Shown here: positions 26,835 through 35,737 of the stretch, one piece after another
Layout: each line of letters starts with the position of its first letter
Numbering within the stretch: position 1 is the first letter of the stretch
From: Prevotella sp.
Lineage (GTDB): Bacteria; Bacteroidota; Bacteroidia; Bacteroidales; Bacteroidaceae
DNA: 64,000 bases
Reading direction: 5' to 3'
Assembly: GCA_017645905.1 (NCBI GenBank)
Contig: JAGCNO010000001.1
Coordinates: 62,001-126,000 of the forward strand
The notes under the pieces: model-generated
Seen by the model: the letters and a program-made list of their open reading frames with translations, nothing else
Databases searched by the model: none
What the model was told of the DNA's origin: nothing
Position numbers and translations under genes: made by a program

Positions 26835-26866
26835 TTTGGTCATTTGGAAAAAACAGACTAACTTTG
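26835..26866 (+). promoter_or_regulatory. Promoter of the M6 protease gene
   Basis: TTTG (26835-26838), a 20-base spacer and TAACTTTG (26859-26866) match the Bacteroidetes sigma-ABfr consensus. Transcription would start near 26873 and give a leader of about 137 bases that contains the repeat array at 26890-26985. Confidence 0.8.
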
Positions 26867-26889
26867 CAGCCCAAAAACCCCAAAACCGG

Positions 26890-26985
26890 CCGTCAGAGAA
26901 AGAACGGCTTATTCGCATCGAAAGAACGGCTTATTCCAATAGAAAGAACGGCTTATTCGCATCGAAAGAACGGCTTATTCAAAAA
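26890..26985. repeat. Four GAAAGAACGG units in the M6 protease leader
   Basis: Four units of 21-24 bp (GAAAGAACGGCTTATTC followed by GCATC or CAATA) lie between the promoter and the start codon, so they are transcribed in the sense direction, unlike most other copies. Confidence 0.8.
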
Positions 26986-27009
26986 TCAACAAACAACCTA
27001 TCGTCAACA

Positions 27010-29394
27010 ATGAAACGACTAATCATCACTTTATCTTTCGTACTGACTGTTCTGGTCCTCTTTGCCATCCCCGCCAAGCGCGGCCTGTGGCAGACGCTTA
27101 CCCTTACCGACGGCTCAGTGGTGCGCGCCCAGCTCGTGGGCGACGAGCACATGCACTTCTGGCTGACAGAGGACGGACAGCGATACACTATCCAGCCCGA
27201 CGGCAAAGCCACGAAGGCCGACATGGAGAAGATGCGTGCCAACGCCATGAAGCGCCGCGCAGCAAACAACATGTCCAAGCGCCTGCGCTCACCACGAAAA
27301 GTGAATATCGGCGACAGAACCCACTATACAGGCAAGAAGAAGGGCATCGTCATTCTCATGCAGTTCACCGACACCAAGTTCAAGACCGCCAACAACCAGG
27401 CGAAGTACAACGACATCCTCAACAAGGAGAACTACACGACAGGCTCGTTCAAGGGCTCCGTGGCCGACTACTTCAAGGCGCAGAGCGGCGGACAGTTCGA
27501 GCTGACGTTCGATGTCTTAGGCCCGTTCCCCGCCAAGAAAAACTATGCCTACTACGGAAAGAACGACGCTGACGGCAACGACATGCACCCCGACGAGCTC
27601 GTTGTTGAGGCCGTGAAAGCCGCCGACGACGAGGTGGACTTCAGAGACTACGACTGGGACGGCGACGGAAAGGTAGACCAGGTATTCATTGTCTATGCCG
27701 GAAAAGGCGAGGCCGACGGCGGATCTTCAAACACCATCTGGCCACACATGTACTGGCTGAATAAGACGGGAATGGAGATTACCCTCGACAGCGTGCTCAT
27801 CGACACCTACGCCTGCGCCAACGAGTTGTCGGCCGTCGATGGTTACATAACGGGCATCGGATGCTTCTGCCATGAGTTCAGCCACTGCCTGGGATACCCC
27901 GACTTCTACGACATCGCCTATCAGGGGTGGTTCGGCATGAGCAAGTTCGACCTCATGGATCAGGGCAGCTACAACGGCGATGCCTTCCGCCCAGCAGGAT
28001 ACACCGCCTACGAGAAGTGGATGGCCGGATGGTTAGAACCCACCGTCCTCGCCGATGAAGATGTCACGGTAGACAGTCTCGTAGCCACCAGTGAGAACGG
28101 CGGAGCCTACGTCATGTACAACGATGCCCATCCGGATGAGTTCTACATGATAGAGAACCGTCAGAAAACCAAATGGGACACCGACCTGCCCGGCAAGGGA
28201 CTGATGATTACCCACGTGGACTTCGACAAGGAGATTTGGGAGCAGAACACACCTAACTCCAAGGTAACACAGTCTGACATAGCCCAGTCTGACGGAGAGC
28301 TCACCAAGACCAACGACCACCAGCGCTGCACCATCTTCCACGCCGACAATGAAGACGACCACAAATATTGGAGTACCTACGGTAGCTACTACACCAAAAC
28401 GACACTTACCACCGACCTCTACCCCTACAATTATAACGACAGCCTGACGGCAACGTCGAAGCCTGCAGCCTCCCTCTTCAACAAAAACAGCAAGGGCAAG
28501 AAGTTCATGCAAGGCGCCATCCTGAACATTACGCAGAACAGCGACAAGACGATGAACTTCATCTACCGCGCCAAGGAAGACACGACCGAGACCGTCACGC
28601 CCGTAGACACCATAGGCCCTGTGGAGCCCATCGACACCATCATCCCCATCGAGGCACGCGGCGACACCCTCTTCTATGAGTCGTTCGACAAGTGCGACGG
28701 CACAGGCGGCAACGACGGCAAATGGAGTACCACCATAGCCACCTCGACACAGAAGTACATCACCGACAACGAGGGATGGGAAGCTTCCAAGGCATACGCC
28801 GGCTATCAGTGCGCACGCTACGGCAACGGCTCGACCGTGGGCGAGGCCACCACTCCGCCCTTCACCATCAACGGAGAGGCCGTGCTCACCTTCCGGGCCG
28901 CAGGATGGAACAAAGACGGCAACCAGCTGAAACTATCCATCCGCAACTATGCCGTTACGCAAGTCCCAGACTCCATAACGACCGAGATGCTGGACTCTAT
29001 CGGTACTGAACTCCCTGACTCCGCTGCCACATTAGACATCAGCCAGTTCACCATGAACTCCTTCGCATGGAAAGACTACACGGTAAACATCACGGGCAAG
29101 GGCATTGTACGGCTCACCTTCACCGCCGAGCTGCGCTTCCTCCTCGATGAAGTGCTCGTCATCAGCCCCAGCGAGGAGCCGCCAGTCATTCTCGTTGGCG
29201 ACGTGAACGGCGACGGAACGGTTGACGTGGCCGACATCGCTGCCATCATCGATGTGATGGCAGGCACTATCGACCCTAATGATAATCCAGACCTCATCCT
29301 TAGGGCCGACGTGAACGGCGACGGCACGGTCGATGTGGCCGACATCGCAATGATTATCGACATCATGGCAGGAATTAGCAATGAAGAACCTTGA
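27010..29394 (+). CDS. Secreted M6-family metalloprotease with C-terminal dockerin-like repeats
   Basis: I choose ATG 27010 (MKRLIITLSFVLTVLVLFAIPA, a signal peptide); the longer frame runs back into the promoter. 794 residues. The zinc site HEFSHCLGYPDFYD lies near residue 287, the M6 HExxHxxGxxD pattern. A beta-sandwich of carbohydrate-binding type is likely at about 555-710 (LFYESFDKCDGTGG...). The end has two dockerin-like calcium loops, DVNGDGTVDVADIAAIID and DVNGDGTVDVADIAMIID. A second M6 protease of the same design lies at 62615-64000. Expected to digest protein outside the cell. The following nitroreductase gene overlaps by 14 bases. Confidence 0.9.
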   Translation: MKRLIITLSFVLTVLVLFAIPAKRGLWQTLTLTDGSVVRAQLVGDEHMHFWLTEDGQRYTIQPDGKATKADMEKMRANAMKRRAANNMSKRLRSPRKVNIGDRTHYTGKKKGIVILMQFTDTKFKTANNQAKYNDILNKENYTTGSFKGSVADYFKAQSGGQFELTFDVLGPFPAKKNYAYYGKNDADGNDMHPDELVVEAVKAADDEVDFRDYDWDGDGKVDQVFIVYAGKGEADGGSSNTIWPHMYWLNKTGMEITLDSVLIDTYACANELSAVDGYITGIGCFCHEFSHCLGYPDFYDIAYQGWFGMSKFDLMDQGSYNGDAFRPAGYTAYEKWMAGWLEPTVLADEDVTVDSLVATSENGGAYVMYNDAHPDEFYMIENRQKTKWDTDLPGKGLMITHVDFDKEIWEQNTPNSKVTQSDIAQSDGELTKTNDHQRCTIFHADNEDDHKYWSTYGSYYTKTTLTTDLYPYNYNDSLTATSKPAASLFNKNSKGKKFMQGAILNITQNSDKTMNFIYRAKEDTTETVTPVDTIGPVEPIDTIIPIEARGDTLFYESFDKCDGTGGNDGKWSTTIATSTQKYITDNEGWEASKAYAGYQCARYGNGSTVGEATTPPFTINGEAVLTFRAAGWNKDGNQLKLSIRNYAVTQVPDSITTEMLDSIGTELPDSAATLDISQFTMNSFAWKDYTVNITGKGIVRLTFTAELRFLLDEVLVISPSEEPPVILVGDVNGDGTVDVADIAAIIDVMAGTIDPNDNPDLILRADVNGDGTVDVADIAMIIDIMAGISNEEP

Positions 29395-30136
29395 AACCCG
29401 GCGTACCATCCGCCAATATTCCGACCGTGAGGTGAGCGACGACCTACTGCGCCGCCTCTTTGCCCTTGCCTCGAGAACGCAGACCATGGGCAACCTGCAG
29501 CTCTACAGCGTGGTCGTTACCCGCTCTGCCGAGCAGAAGGCTGCGCTGGCACCAGCCCACTTCAACCAGCCGATGGTCACCCAGGCACCTGTGGTACTCA
29601 CCATCTGTGCTGACTACCGCCGCACTACGCAATGGGCACGCTGTCGCAAGGCCGACCCGGGCTACGACAACTTCCTTTCCTACCAGAACGCAGCCACCGA
29701 CGCCCTGCTCTTCACACAGACGCTCTGCTGCCTCATGGACGAGGAGGGACTGGGCTACTGTTTCCTCGGCACCACCGTCTACCAGCCGCAGCAGATTATC
29801 GACATCCTGCAGCTGCCAAAGCTCGTCATGCCCGTGGCAACACTCACCGTGGGCTGGCCTGCCGCTGTTGAAGGGGATTTGCAATCCCCGCCGCTTACAG
29901 ACAGGCTGTCCGTGGAGAGCTTCGTCCATCAGGAGGCCTACCACGACTATACGCCCGAGGACATCGACCGCTATTACACCGCTAAGGAGCAACTGCCCGA
30001 GAACCAACACTTCTGTGAGCTTAACCACAAGGAGACCCTCGCACAGGTGTATACCGACATTCGCTACACCCGCTCCGACAACGAAGCCATGAGCCAGACG
30101 CTCCTTGACACCCTCAAAAGACAAGGATTCCTTTAA
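29381..30136 (+). CDS. Nitroreductase-family flavoprotein (NfsA-like)
   Basis: 251 residues starting METRRTIRQYSDREVSDDLL-like (here KNLETRRTIRQYSDREV), the usual FMN-binding N-terminus, with a second FMN contact region near GLGYCFLGTTVY. Likely NAD(P)H-dependent reduction of nitro or quinone compounds. The start overlaps the end of the M6 gene by 14 bases in another frame. VEGDLQSPPLTD near residue 167 is encoded around a 17-bp palindrome, GGGGATTTGCAATCCCC (29873-29889), that looks like an in-frame insertion. Confidence 0.88.
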   Translation: MKNLETRRTIRQYSDREVSDDLLRRLFALASRTQTMGNLQLYSVVVTRSAEQKAALAPAHFNQPMVTQAPVVLTICADYRRTTQWARCRKADPGYDNFLSYQNAATDALLFTQTLCCLMDEEGLGYCFLGTTVYQPQQIIDILQLPKLVMPVATLTVGWPAAVEGDLQSPPLTDRLSVESFVHQEAYHDYTPEDIDRYYTAKEQLPENQHFCELNHKETLAQVYTDIRYTRSDNEAMSQTLLDTLKRQGFL

Positions 30137-30149
30137 ACACCCAACACCC

Positions 30150-30905
30150 ATGAAAACTATGAGACTATGGATGCTTGCCGCCATCCTTACACTTTGCGGC
30201 ACAACATACATTCAGGCACAAGTGATGAAGGCTGCCGACCTGGAGAAATATGCCAAGCAGCGCTATGGCGACAAATGGCTCGACGCCGCCGCTAACCTGG
30301 CCAGCACGCTTACCCTCGACAAGAATGAGAGCCTCACCTACCAGCAGGTCATTGAGGCACCGGGGAAGACCAAGCAGCAGATCTACGTCGCCCTGAACTA
30401 CTGGGCCACCGCCACCTTCAAGGACAAGCAGGCCATCACCCTCAACGACAAGGACGCAGGATGCATCATCATCTCGGCAACCATCGACGGCATTGCCGAC
30501 CATACCGGAACGCTCAACCGCTACATCGTCAGCATCACTCCCATCATCAAGATTGACATCAAGGACGGAAGGGTGCGCGTCACCTACACCGTGCAGAACT
30601 ACGACATTCTCAAGGCCGAGGATGCCGGATGGCTCGGCGTACTGGCCGACAACAGCGACAACCGCCAGAGCAAGCAGAACATCTACAGCGACGGCAAGCG
30701 CATGAAGGACGACAAGACCGACCGACGCCTCTACGACGAGCAGTGGGAGATAGCACACCACTACCCCTTCGTGGAAAAAGACAATAAGAAGCGCACCTGC
30801 TCAAAGGCACTCGTCATGACCCACGCCTACAGCAACGCCATAATGGACAAGGTTGAGGAAGCGCTGAAGAACGGCATCGTGGGCAACGAGGACGAAGACT
30901 GGTAA
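30150..30905 (+). CDS. Secreted DUF4468-domain protein
   Basis: I choose ATG 30150 (KTMRLWMLAAILTLCGTTYIQAQ, signal peptide) rather than an earlier ATG inside the nitroreductase. 251 residues. Residues about 50-160 fit DUF4468 (QQIYVALNYWATATFKDKQ..., CIIISATIDG), a TBP-like fold of unknown role in Bacteroidetes. The remainder is Lys/Asp-rich. Likely cotranscribed with the two genes before it. Confidence 0.75.
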   Translation: MKTMRLWMLAAILTLCGTTYIQAQVMKAADLEKYAKQRYGDKWLDAAANLASTLTLDKNESLTYQQVIEAPGKTKQQIYVALNYWATATFKDKQAITLNDKDAGCIIISATIDGIADHTGTLNRYIVSITPIIKIDIKDGRVRVTYTVQNYDILKAEDAGWLGVLADNSDNRQSKQNIYSDGKRMKDDKTDRRLYDEQWEIAHHYPFVEKDNKKRTCSKALVMTHAYSNAIMDKVEEALKNGIVGNEDEDW

Positions 30906-30980
30906 GTGGGTCACGGGGACAGGCCCCTGACTCAGTTTTGGGTCAGCGTTCCTGTCCTCATGACCCACTCCCCATGACCC
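30904..30980. repeat. Imperfect 18-bp inverted repeat, GTGGGTCA...TGACCCAC
   Basis: GTGGGTCACGGGGACAGG faces CCTGTCCTCATGACCCAC with two mismatches that would be G-U pairs in RNA. Inside it a smaller CTGACTCAG/GGTCAG pair is seen. A third GACCCAC follows at 30976. It precedes the terminator. Confidence 0.6.
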
Positions 30981-30983
30981 ACT

Positions 30984-31018
30984 AAAAAGGGTTCACTTCA
31001 GCCGAAGTGAACCCTTTT
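30984..31018. terminator. Bidirectional terminator between convergent genes
   Basis: AAAAGGGTTCACTTC and GAAGTGAACCCTTTT form a perfect 15-bp stem with a short loop, flanked by A on one side and T on the other. It serves the plus-strand DUF4468 gene and the minus-strand barrel gene. Confidence 0.9.
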
Positions 31019-31039
31019 AGATTTATCTCTTAACAAGAC

Positions 31040-31636
31040 TTAGAACGGAATCTTGTAGCCAAGGGTCAGCATGATAACGCTGTTCTTCTGGCTATAGTCG
31101 CTGTGCTCGACATCAATGATGTTGCTCAGGCCGAGGTTGTAGCGAGCATCGATGACGAAGTCGGAAATCTCGTAGGAGATGCCAAGGGGAATTGAGAAAT
31201 CGAACGACTTCAGTCCGTCCTTGTCGGTGTTTTCGTGCTCGTGGCCATTCCTTGTGTATTTGTTCTTTCTCGAGAGCAGGAATCCAGGCTGCACACCAGC
31301 CTTCAGAGCCAGACCGGGGGCAACATAGTAGTTAGCCATGACGGGAATGTTCAGGTAGGTCAGGGTTTCAGAACCATCGGTAATATCGCCGTTATCCTTC
31401 ATACCTGCACCCTGCATTGATACCAGAGCACCAGCGGTAATGGCCAGAGGCTCCATGACATAATAGCCAAACTCAGCACCGGCAGCCAGGCCGAGCTTCA
31501 TCTTAGCATCATCAGTACCGTCACCGGTAATCGTTGCCAGCGTTCCACCCACCATGGGTTTCAGGAACATCTGCTGAGCGTTAGCGTTAATTGTAACCAT
31601 AAAAGCGGCTACTGCAATCATCAATAATTTCTTCAT
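31040..31636 (-). CDS. Small outer-membrane beta-barrel protein (porin/opacity family)
   Basis: 198 residues. Signal peptide 1-20 (KKLLMIAVAAFMVTINANA), then alternating amphipathic strands, ending in the outer-membrane signature LGYKIPF with a terminal Phe. Likely eight strands; function unspecified. A consensus promoter stands upstream at 31678-31709. Confidence 0.85.
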   Translation of the reverse strand: MKKLLMIAVAAFMVTINANAQQMFLKPMVGGTLATITGDGTDDAKMKLGLAAGAEFGYYVMEPLAITAGALVSMQGAGMKDNGDITDGSETLTYLNIPVMANYYVAPGLALKAGVQPGFLLSRKNKYTRNGHEHENTDKDGLKSFDFSIPLGISYEISDFVIDARYNLGLSNIIDVEHSDYSQKNSVIMLTLGYKIPF

Positions 31637-31677
31637 ACTTTTTCTGTTTTAAAAGTTAAACAATAAAATTGTCGCTG

Positions 31678-31709
31678 CAAAGATAATGCTTTTATTAATA
31701 CCCTCCAAA
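31678..31709 (-). promoter_or_regulatory. Promoter of the barrel gene
   Basis: On the minus strand TTTG (31709-31706), 20 bases, TATCTTTG (31685-31678). The ATG at 31636 is about 36 bases past the expected start of transcription. Confidence 0.8.
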
Positions 31710-31800
31710 TTTTTTTTTGCTAAACGTCTAATATTCTGTATTTTTTCCCATTTTCAAGAATCTTTTCTTAAAACGGGATTGTATTTTCTGGAGATTTTTT

Positions 31801-34800
31801 TCATTTGTCATGTTGACCAGCAGTGGCAGAAGCCCTACGCGAGTTGGCCGCCATGATGTCGATGACCATGCCGATGTCTGCCACGTCGACCGAGTTGTCG
31901 CCGTTGACGTCGGCTGAGGCATCATTACCGCCTGCGGCCATCACATCGATTATGTTTCCTATGTCAGCCACGTCGACTGTGTTATCGCCGTTGACGTCGC
32001 CCGTCCCCGAGGCTTCCTTAAAGGTGAAGTATCCCGGGGCACTCGTTCCGCCGTCTATGCGGGCGTAGGCCTTGCCGATGGTGTTGAGGTCAAACTTGTA
32101 TTTCGTGCCTGCTCCGCCGACGAGCTTGTTGCAGTCTACGAACATCATCATACCGTCGGTGGTCTTGCTGGTGTTCCAGGAGTTGGAAGCGTAAATGGTT
32201 TGCAGCACTGAACATCCGGAGAACATCTCCTCTATCAGTTCCACATTGTCGGTAGTGAAGCTACTGAGGTCGAGGCTCTCCAGCTTGGTACAATGATAGA
32301 ACATCTTAACCATGTTGGTGACGTTGGACGTGTTGAAGGAGCTGACGTTGAGCTGCGTCAGGCTTACGCACTGGCTGAACATCAATTCCATCGTTGTGAC
32401 GCTGGAGGTGTTGAACGGGGAGAGGTCGATGGTTTTCAGGCTTATACATTCTTCGAACATCGACTTCATGGTCGTCACCTTCTTTGTGTTGAACTTGCTG
32501 CCAAAGACAACACCGTTAAGCCTGCCGCACCTGAAGAACATCCTGCTCATGTTCGTGACATTCTGGGTGTCGAAGGAGGTGAGGTTGATGACGCTTAGTC
32601 CGCAATCGTCAAACATGGCTTCCATGTCTTTCACCTTCGACGTGTTGAATTTCGACAGGTCGATGTATTGCAGGTTCTTACATCCAAAGAGGAAGAAGCT
32701 CATGTCGGTCACGTTGCTCGTGTCGAAGGAAGTGACGTCGATGCTTATAAGTGCAAAGCAGTTATCAAACATGGCCTTCATGTCGGTTACCTTCGATGTG
32801 TTGAATTTCGACAGGCCGAGGCCTTTCACCGACTGACAGCCGAAGAACATCCAGCTCATGTCGGTCACGTTGCGGGTATCGAACTGGCTGACCTCGATGG
32901 TGGTGAGCTGCTGGCAATTATAGAACATGGCCTTCATGTTGGTCACCTTCGACGTGTTGAACTTCGACACATCGAGGCTCTTCAGTGAGGTACAGCCGTA
33001 GAACATCCAGCTCATGTCGGTCACGTTGCGGGTGTCGAACTTGCTGACGTCAACGCTGGTCAGGGCAGAGCTCTCATAGAACATAGAGCGCATGAAGGTG
33101 GTCTCCGAGGTGTTGAGGTTGTCCATTCCCTCGATGCTGGTGAGGTTGATGTGGTGCTCAAACCAGTGGGCGGTGGAGGCGGGGCTGTAAGCCACGAAGG
33201 TGCTGTCGATGACGGCCTTCTTGATGTTGTCCCTTTCGGCCGACCAGCCTGGGAAGTCGTCGCCCGTGTTCATGCCGTACTTCTTGCCCTGCCGGCTGTC
33301 CTTCTTGCCGTCATAATAGAAGGTGAGGGTGGTGCCGTCGACCACGGCGTAAGCCTCCGCTATTTCGGGTGGCGTGCTGCTGAAGTTGACGGTATAGTTG
33401 TCGCTGCTGGAGATTATGACTAACTCGCCGCTGCTCTTATACACCGGTATGACGGCATAGGTTTCGCCGTCCTCCAGGTCGCGGAGCACGTAGTTGCATT
33501 TCTTCTTGGCTCCCTTCGACAGCTTCAGGCGGTCGGTCGTCGTCGACACCAAATCCCAGGAGTTGCTCGTGCCTTCGCGCTTCATCAGGTTGATCAGTAC
33601 TTCGTTGTCGTAGTCGTTGTTTCCGGTATTCTGAAATTCGATGGTTATCTCCATCTGGTCAGCATTAATCTCTTGTGAGGCATTGGCATTGGTCACGCTG
33701 TAGGTGCAGTCCAGTTTCTGAGGCTTGGGTGCCGTAGGCGTGACGGGAATAGCAGCCGCAGGGTCCTCGACAGAATGACCGCCACAAATAACGTACGACC
33801 TCTGTTCGTTGAGCACGACCGACACATTGAGTATCTTGGTCTCACCCTTCTGCAGCTCCAGATGATCGCCGTAAAGGGGATGTTCTTTATTCTTGTCTTC
33901 AAAAAGGAGGAAACTGCCATTATAATAGGGTCCGTCGTTGGTGAACGTCAATTTCAGGTCAGCGGGGCCTTTTACCTCTGGTGTGTTGACGAGGTCTATT
34001 TCAAATGCTATTTTTTTGGTAATCGGTGTCAGGCTGAGCGTGTTTCCGTCAATGGTAACCACCGCATACCATCTCCATGCACCGACGCAAGGCTGCCACT
34101 GAGTGGCCGCCGACAGCTTGCTGATGGGCACGATGCAGTATTCACCGCTTGTGATACCGGCTCCGAAATCGAAGGTGGCTTTGGTGTAATCGGACGATAA
34201 ACCCTGATTAGCCAGCAGGTCGACATTTTCCTCGACTGTTATCACCTTCTTCAAATTCCTATCGCTGTCAAAGATGCCATAGCCAAGGTCGAACGTCGTA
34301 GTGATGCCTGTTTTATTATAGAAGCTATAGGACACAGTTATACCTTTGAAGTCATCGCTTGTAGATGAGCGAGTAATCGACTTTTTCGATAAAACTCCAT
34401 CTGTGACGGTCATAATGTCGGTTAGCGGATTGTCGTGGCCGGCATTCGGCTTCACGCCGATGAGTGCGCTCACACCTAAGTTATATCCTCCTTTTCCGAC
34501 CCCTATACTCGATTCGTACCCGGGGTTCAGCACGCTGAGGAGGAAATAGCCGTTGTTCAGTCGGCCCCATCCCCAGTTCACGTGGTAATAGCCCTTGCCG
34601 TCGTAGCCGTCAACGACGAAGGTGTGTCCGCTTGTGATAGACTGTCCGCTGAAGAACACGGGGCGGTGGGCGCTCATCTCTGAATATACGAGCTCGTCCC
34701 ACTGGTCGGCAGTATAGCTATTACGACTTGCGTACCTCATGCTCTTATCATAGTCGAAGTAGCTGATGAGTGCGTTCTTCAGGCTTTGTGCGTCGGCAGA

Positions 34801-35607
34801 CGTGCCGCCCACTTCAGAGATGCCGAAATCGGCCTTGACAGATGTGGCGCAAGCCTGCAGCAGCGTGGCCACGGCCTTCTTCTGCGCGTCGGAGGCGTTA
34901 CCGTCGTAGGTGTTGAGCATGTTGTCCCAGTCGAAAGTGGTGATACCCACCTCGGGAACGGTGATATACGACCTCGTGCTGCTGCCGATGTAGCTGCTCC
35001 AGTCGCTTGTGCACGGATAGCCGGGGATTGCCTTCAAGGAAGTCTTCGGGTAGTTCCAGTACTTCATAATCTGTGCCAACGCCAACGCCACGCATCCCGT
35101 CACGGCACGTCCGTACTTACTCTCGTCGAAGAACACGGGGCACTGGTTGTTGTACGGCGCATCCTGATTCCACTTCGTCGTCAGCATCGTCGCAATGGCC
35201 GGGTGGGTGGCAATCTTTGCGGGCGCTGCGAGCCTGTTCTGCTGCAAATAGCTTATCTGGCGGGCATAATCGTCGAGCCATGCCTTCATGTTATCCGGCA
35301 TGGCGTCGGGCGAGAAGCTGCCCTCGTCGGCATAGCCCAGCACAGACGGAGTGCGGTCGTCGCCGCTGATGATGACGAAGCCGTCGTCGGCTCCAGGGGT
35401 GAACACATAGAAGCAGTCGTTCTCCAGCTGCATGCTGACGTCGGTCTGACGGGCCACCTGCCTCAGCCTTCCAGCCTTCGATGACTGGCCGCGGCCGTTG
35501 TAGAACTGCCGAGCCTGCTCCATAGCCTGCTCCTTGCCTACGGGCTCAGCCCACAAGGCAGGTAGACAGAGGAACAGACACCATAAAAGTGTAAAATGTC
35601 TATACAT
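31801..35607 (-). CDS. Secreted C10 (streptopain-type) protease with BspA-type LRR and dockerin-like end
   Basis: 1,268 residues. Signal peptide to about 20 (ALWAEP). A propeptide/inhibitor-like segment follows (GKEQAMEQARQFYNGRG...). Catalytic Cys is in AVTGCVALALAQIMKYW near 172; the His is in SGHTFVVDGYDG and YYHVNWGWG near 330-345. About 820-1180 are DUF285/BspA repeats of about 25 residues (MFYGCTSLKSLDVSKFNTSK). The end carries two dockerin-like loops, DVNGDNTVDVADIGNIID and DVNGDNSVDVADIGMVID. Other C10 proteases are secreted cysteine proteases; here the LRR array would anchor or target the enzyme (inference). Confidence 0.9.
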   Translation of the reverse strand: MYRHFTLLWCLFLCLPALWAEPVGKEQAMEQARQFYNGRGQSSKAGRLRQVARQTDVSMQLENDCFYVFTPGADDGFVIISGDDRTPSVLGYADEGSFSPDAMPDNMKAWLDDYARQISYLQQNRLAAPAKIATHPAIATMLTTKWNQDAPYNNQCPVFFDESKYGRAVTGCVALALAQIMKYWNYPKTSLKAIPGYPCTSDWSSYIGSSTRSYITVPEVGITTFDWDNMLNTYDGNASDAQKKAVATLLQACATSVKADFGISEVGGTSADAQSLKNALISYFDYDKSMRYASRNSYTADQWDELVYSEMSAHRPVFFSGQSITSGHTFVVDGYDGKGYYHVNWGWGRLNNGYFLLSVLNPGYESSIGVGKGGYNLGVSALIGVKPNAGHDNPLTDIMTVTDGVLSKKSITRSSTSDDFKGITVSYSFYNKTGITTTFDLGYGIFDSDRNLKKVITVEENVDLLANQGLSSDYTKATFDFGAGITSGEYCIVPISKLSAATQWQPCVGAWRWYAVVTIDGNTLSLTPITKKIAFEIDLVNTPEVKGPADLKLTFTNDGPYYNGSFLLFEDKNKEHPLYGDHLELQKGETKILNVSVVLNEQRSYVICGGHSVEDPAAAIPVTPTAPKPQKLDCTYSVTNANASQEINADQMEITIEFQNTGNNDYDNEVLINLMKREGTSNSWDLVSTTTDRLKLSKGAKKKCNYVLRDLEDGETYAVIPVYKSSGELVIISSSDNYTVNFSSTPPEIAEAYAVVDGTTLTFYYDGKKDSRQGKKYGMNTGDDFPGWSAERDNIKKAVIDSTFVAYSPASTAHWFEHHINLTSIEGMDNLNTSETTFMRSMFYESSALTSVDVSKFDTRNVTDMSWMFYGCTSLKSLDVSKFNTSKVTNMKAMFYNCQQLTTIEVSQFDTRNVTDMSWMFFGCQSVKGLGLSKFNTSKVTDMKAMFDNCFALISIDVTSFDTSNVTDMSFFLFGCKNLQYIDLSKFNTSKVKDMEAMFDDCGLSVINLTSFDTQNVTNMSRMFFRCGRLNGVVFGSKFNTKKVTTMKSMFEECISLKTIDLSPFNTSSVTTMELMFSQCVSLTQLNVSSFNTSNVTNMVKMFYHCTKLESLDLSSFTTDNVELIEEMFSGCSVLQTIYASNSWNTSKTTDGMMMFVDCNKLVGGAGTKYKFDLNTIGKAYARIDGGTSAPGYFTFKEASGTGDVNGDNTVDVADIGNIIDVMAAGGNDASADVNGDNSVDVADIGMVIDIMAANSRRASATAGQHDK

Positions 35608-35636
35608 AATTATTTATAGTTTTAGATAAATTTCGG

Positions 35637-35670
35637 CAAAGATAACAATAAATATCGAAAAAACACCAAA
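35637..35670 (-). promoter_or_regulatory. Probable promoter of the C10 protease gene
   Basis: On the minus strand TTTG (35670-35667), a 22-base spacer and TATCTTTG (35644-35637). The spacer is two bases longer than in the other promoters. The ATG is at 35607. Confidence 0.6.
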
Positions 35671-35737
35671 CAATTGGAAAATAACGACTCTCATTTGCGA
35701 AATGAGAGTCGATTTACGTGAAATGAGAGTCGATTTA

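Noticed and set aside
26836..27009. Upstream extension of the M6 protease frame
   Set aside because: It covers the promoter boxes and the repeat array, and puts the signal peptide at residue 59.
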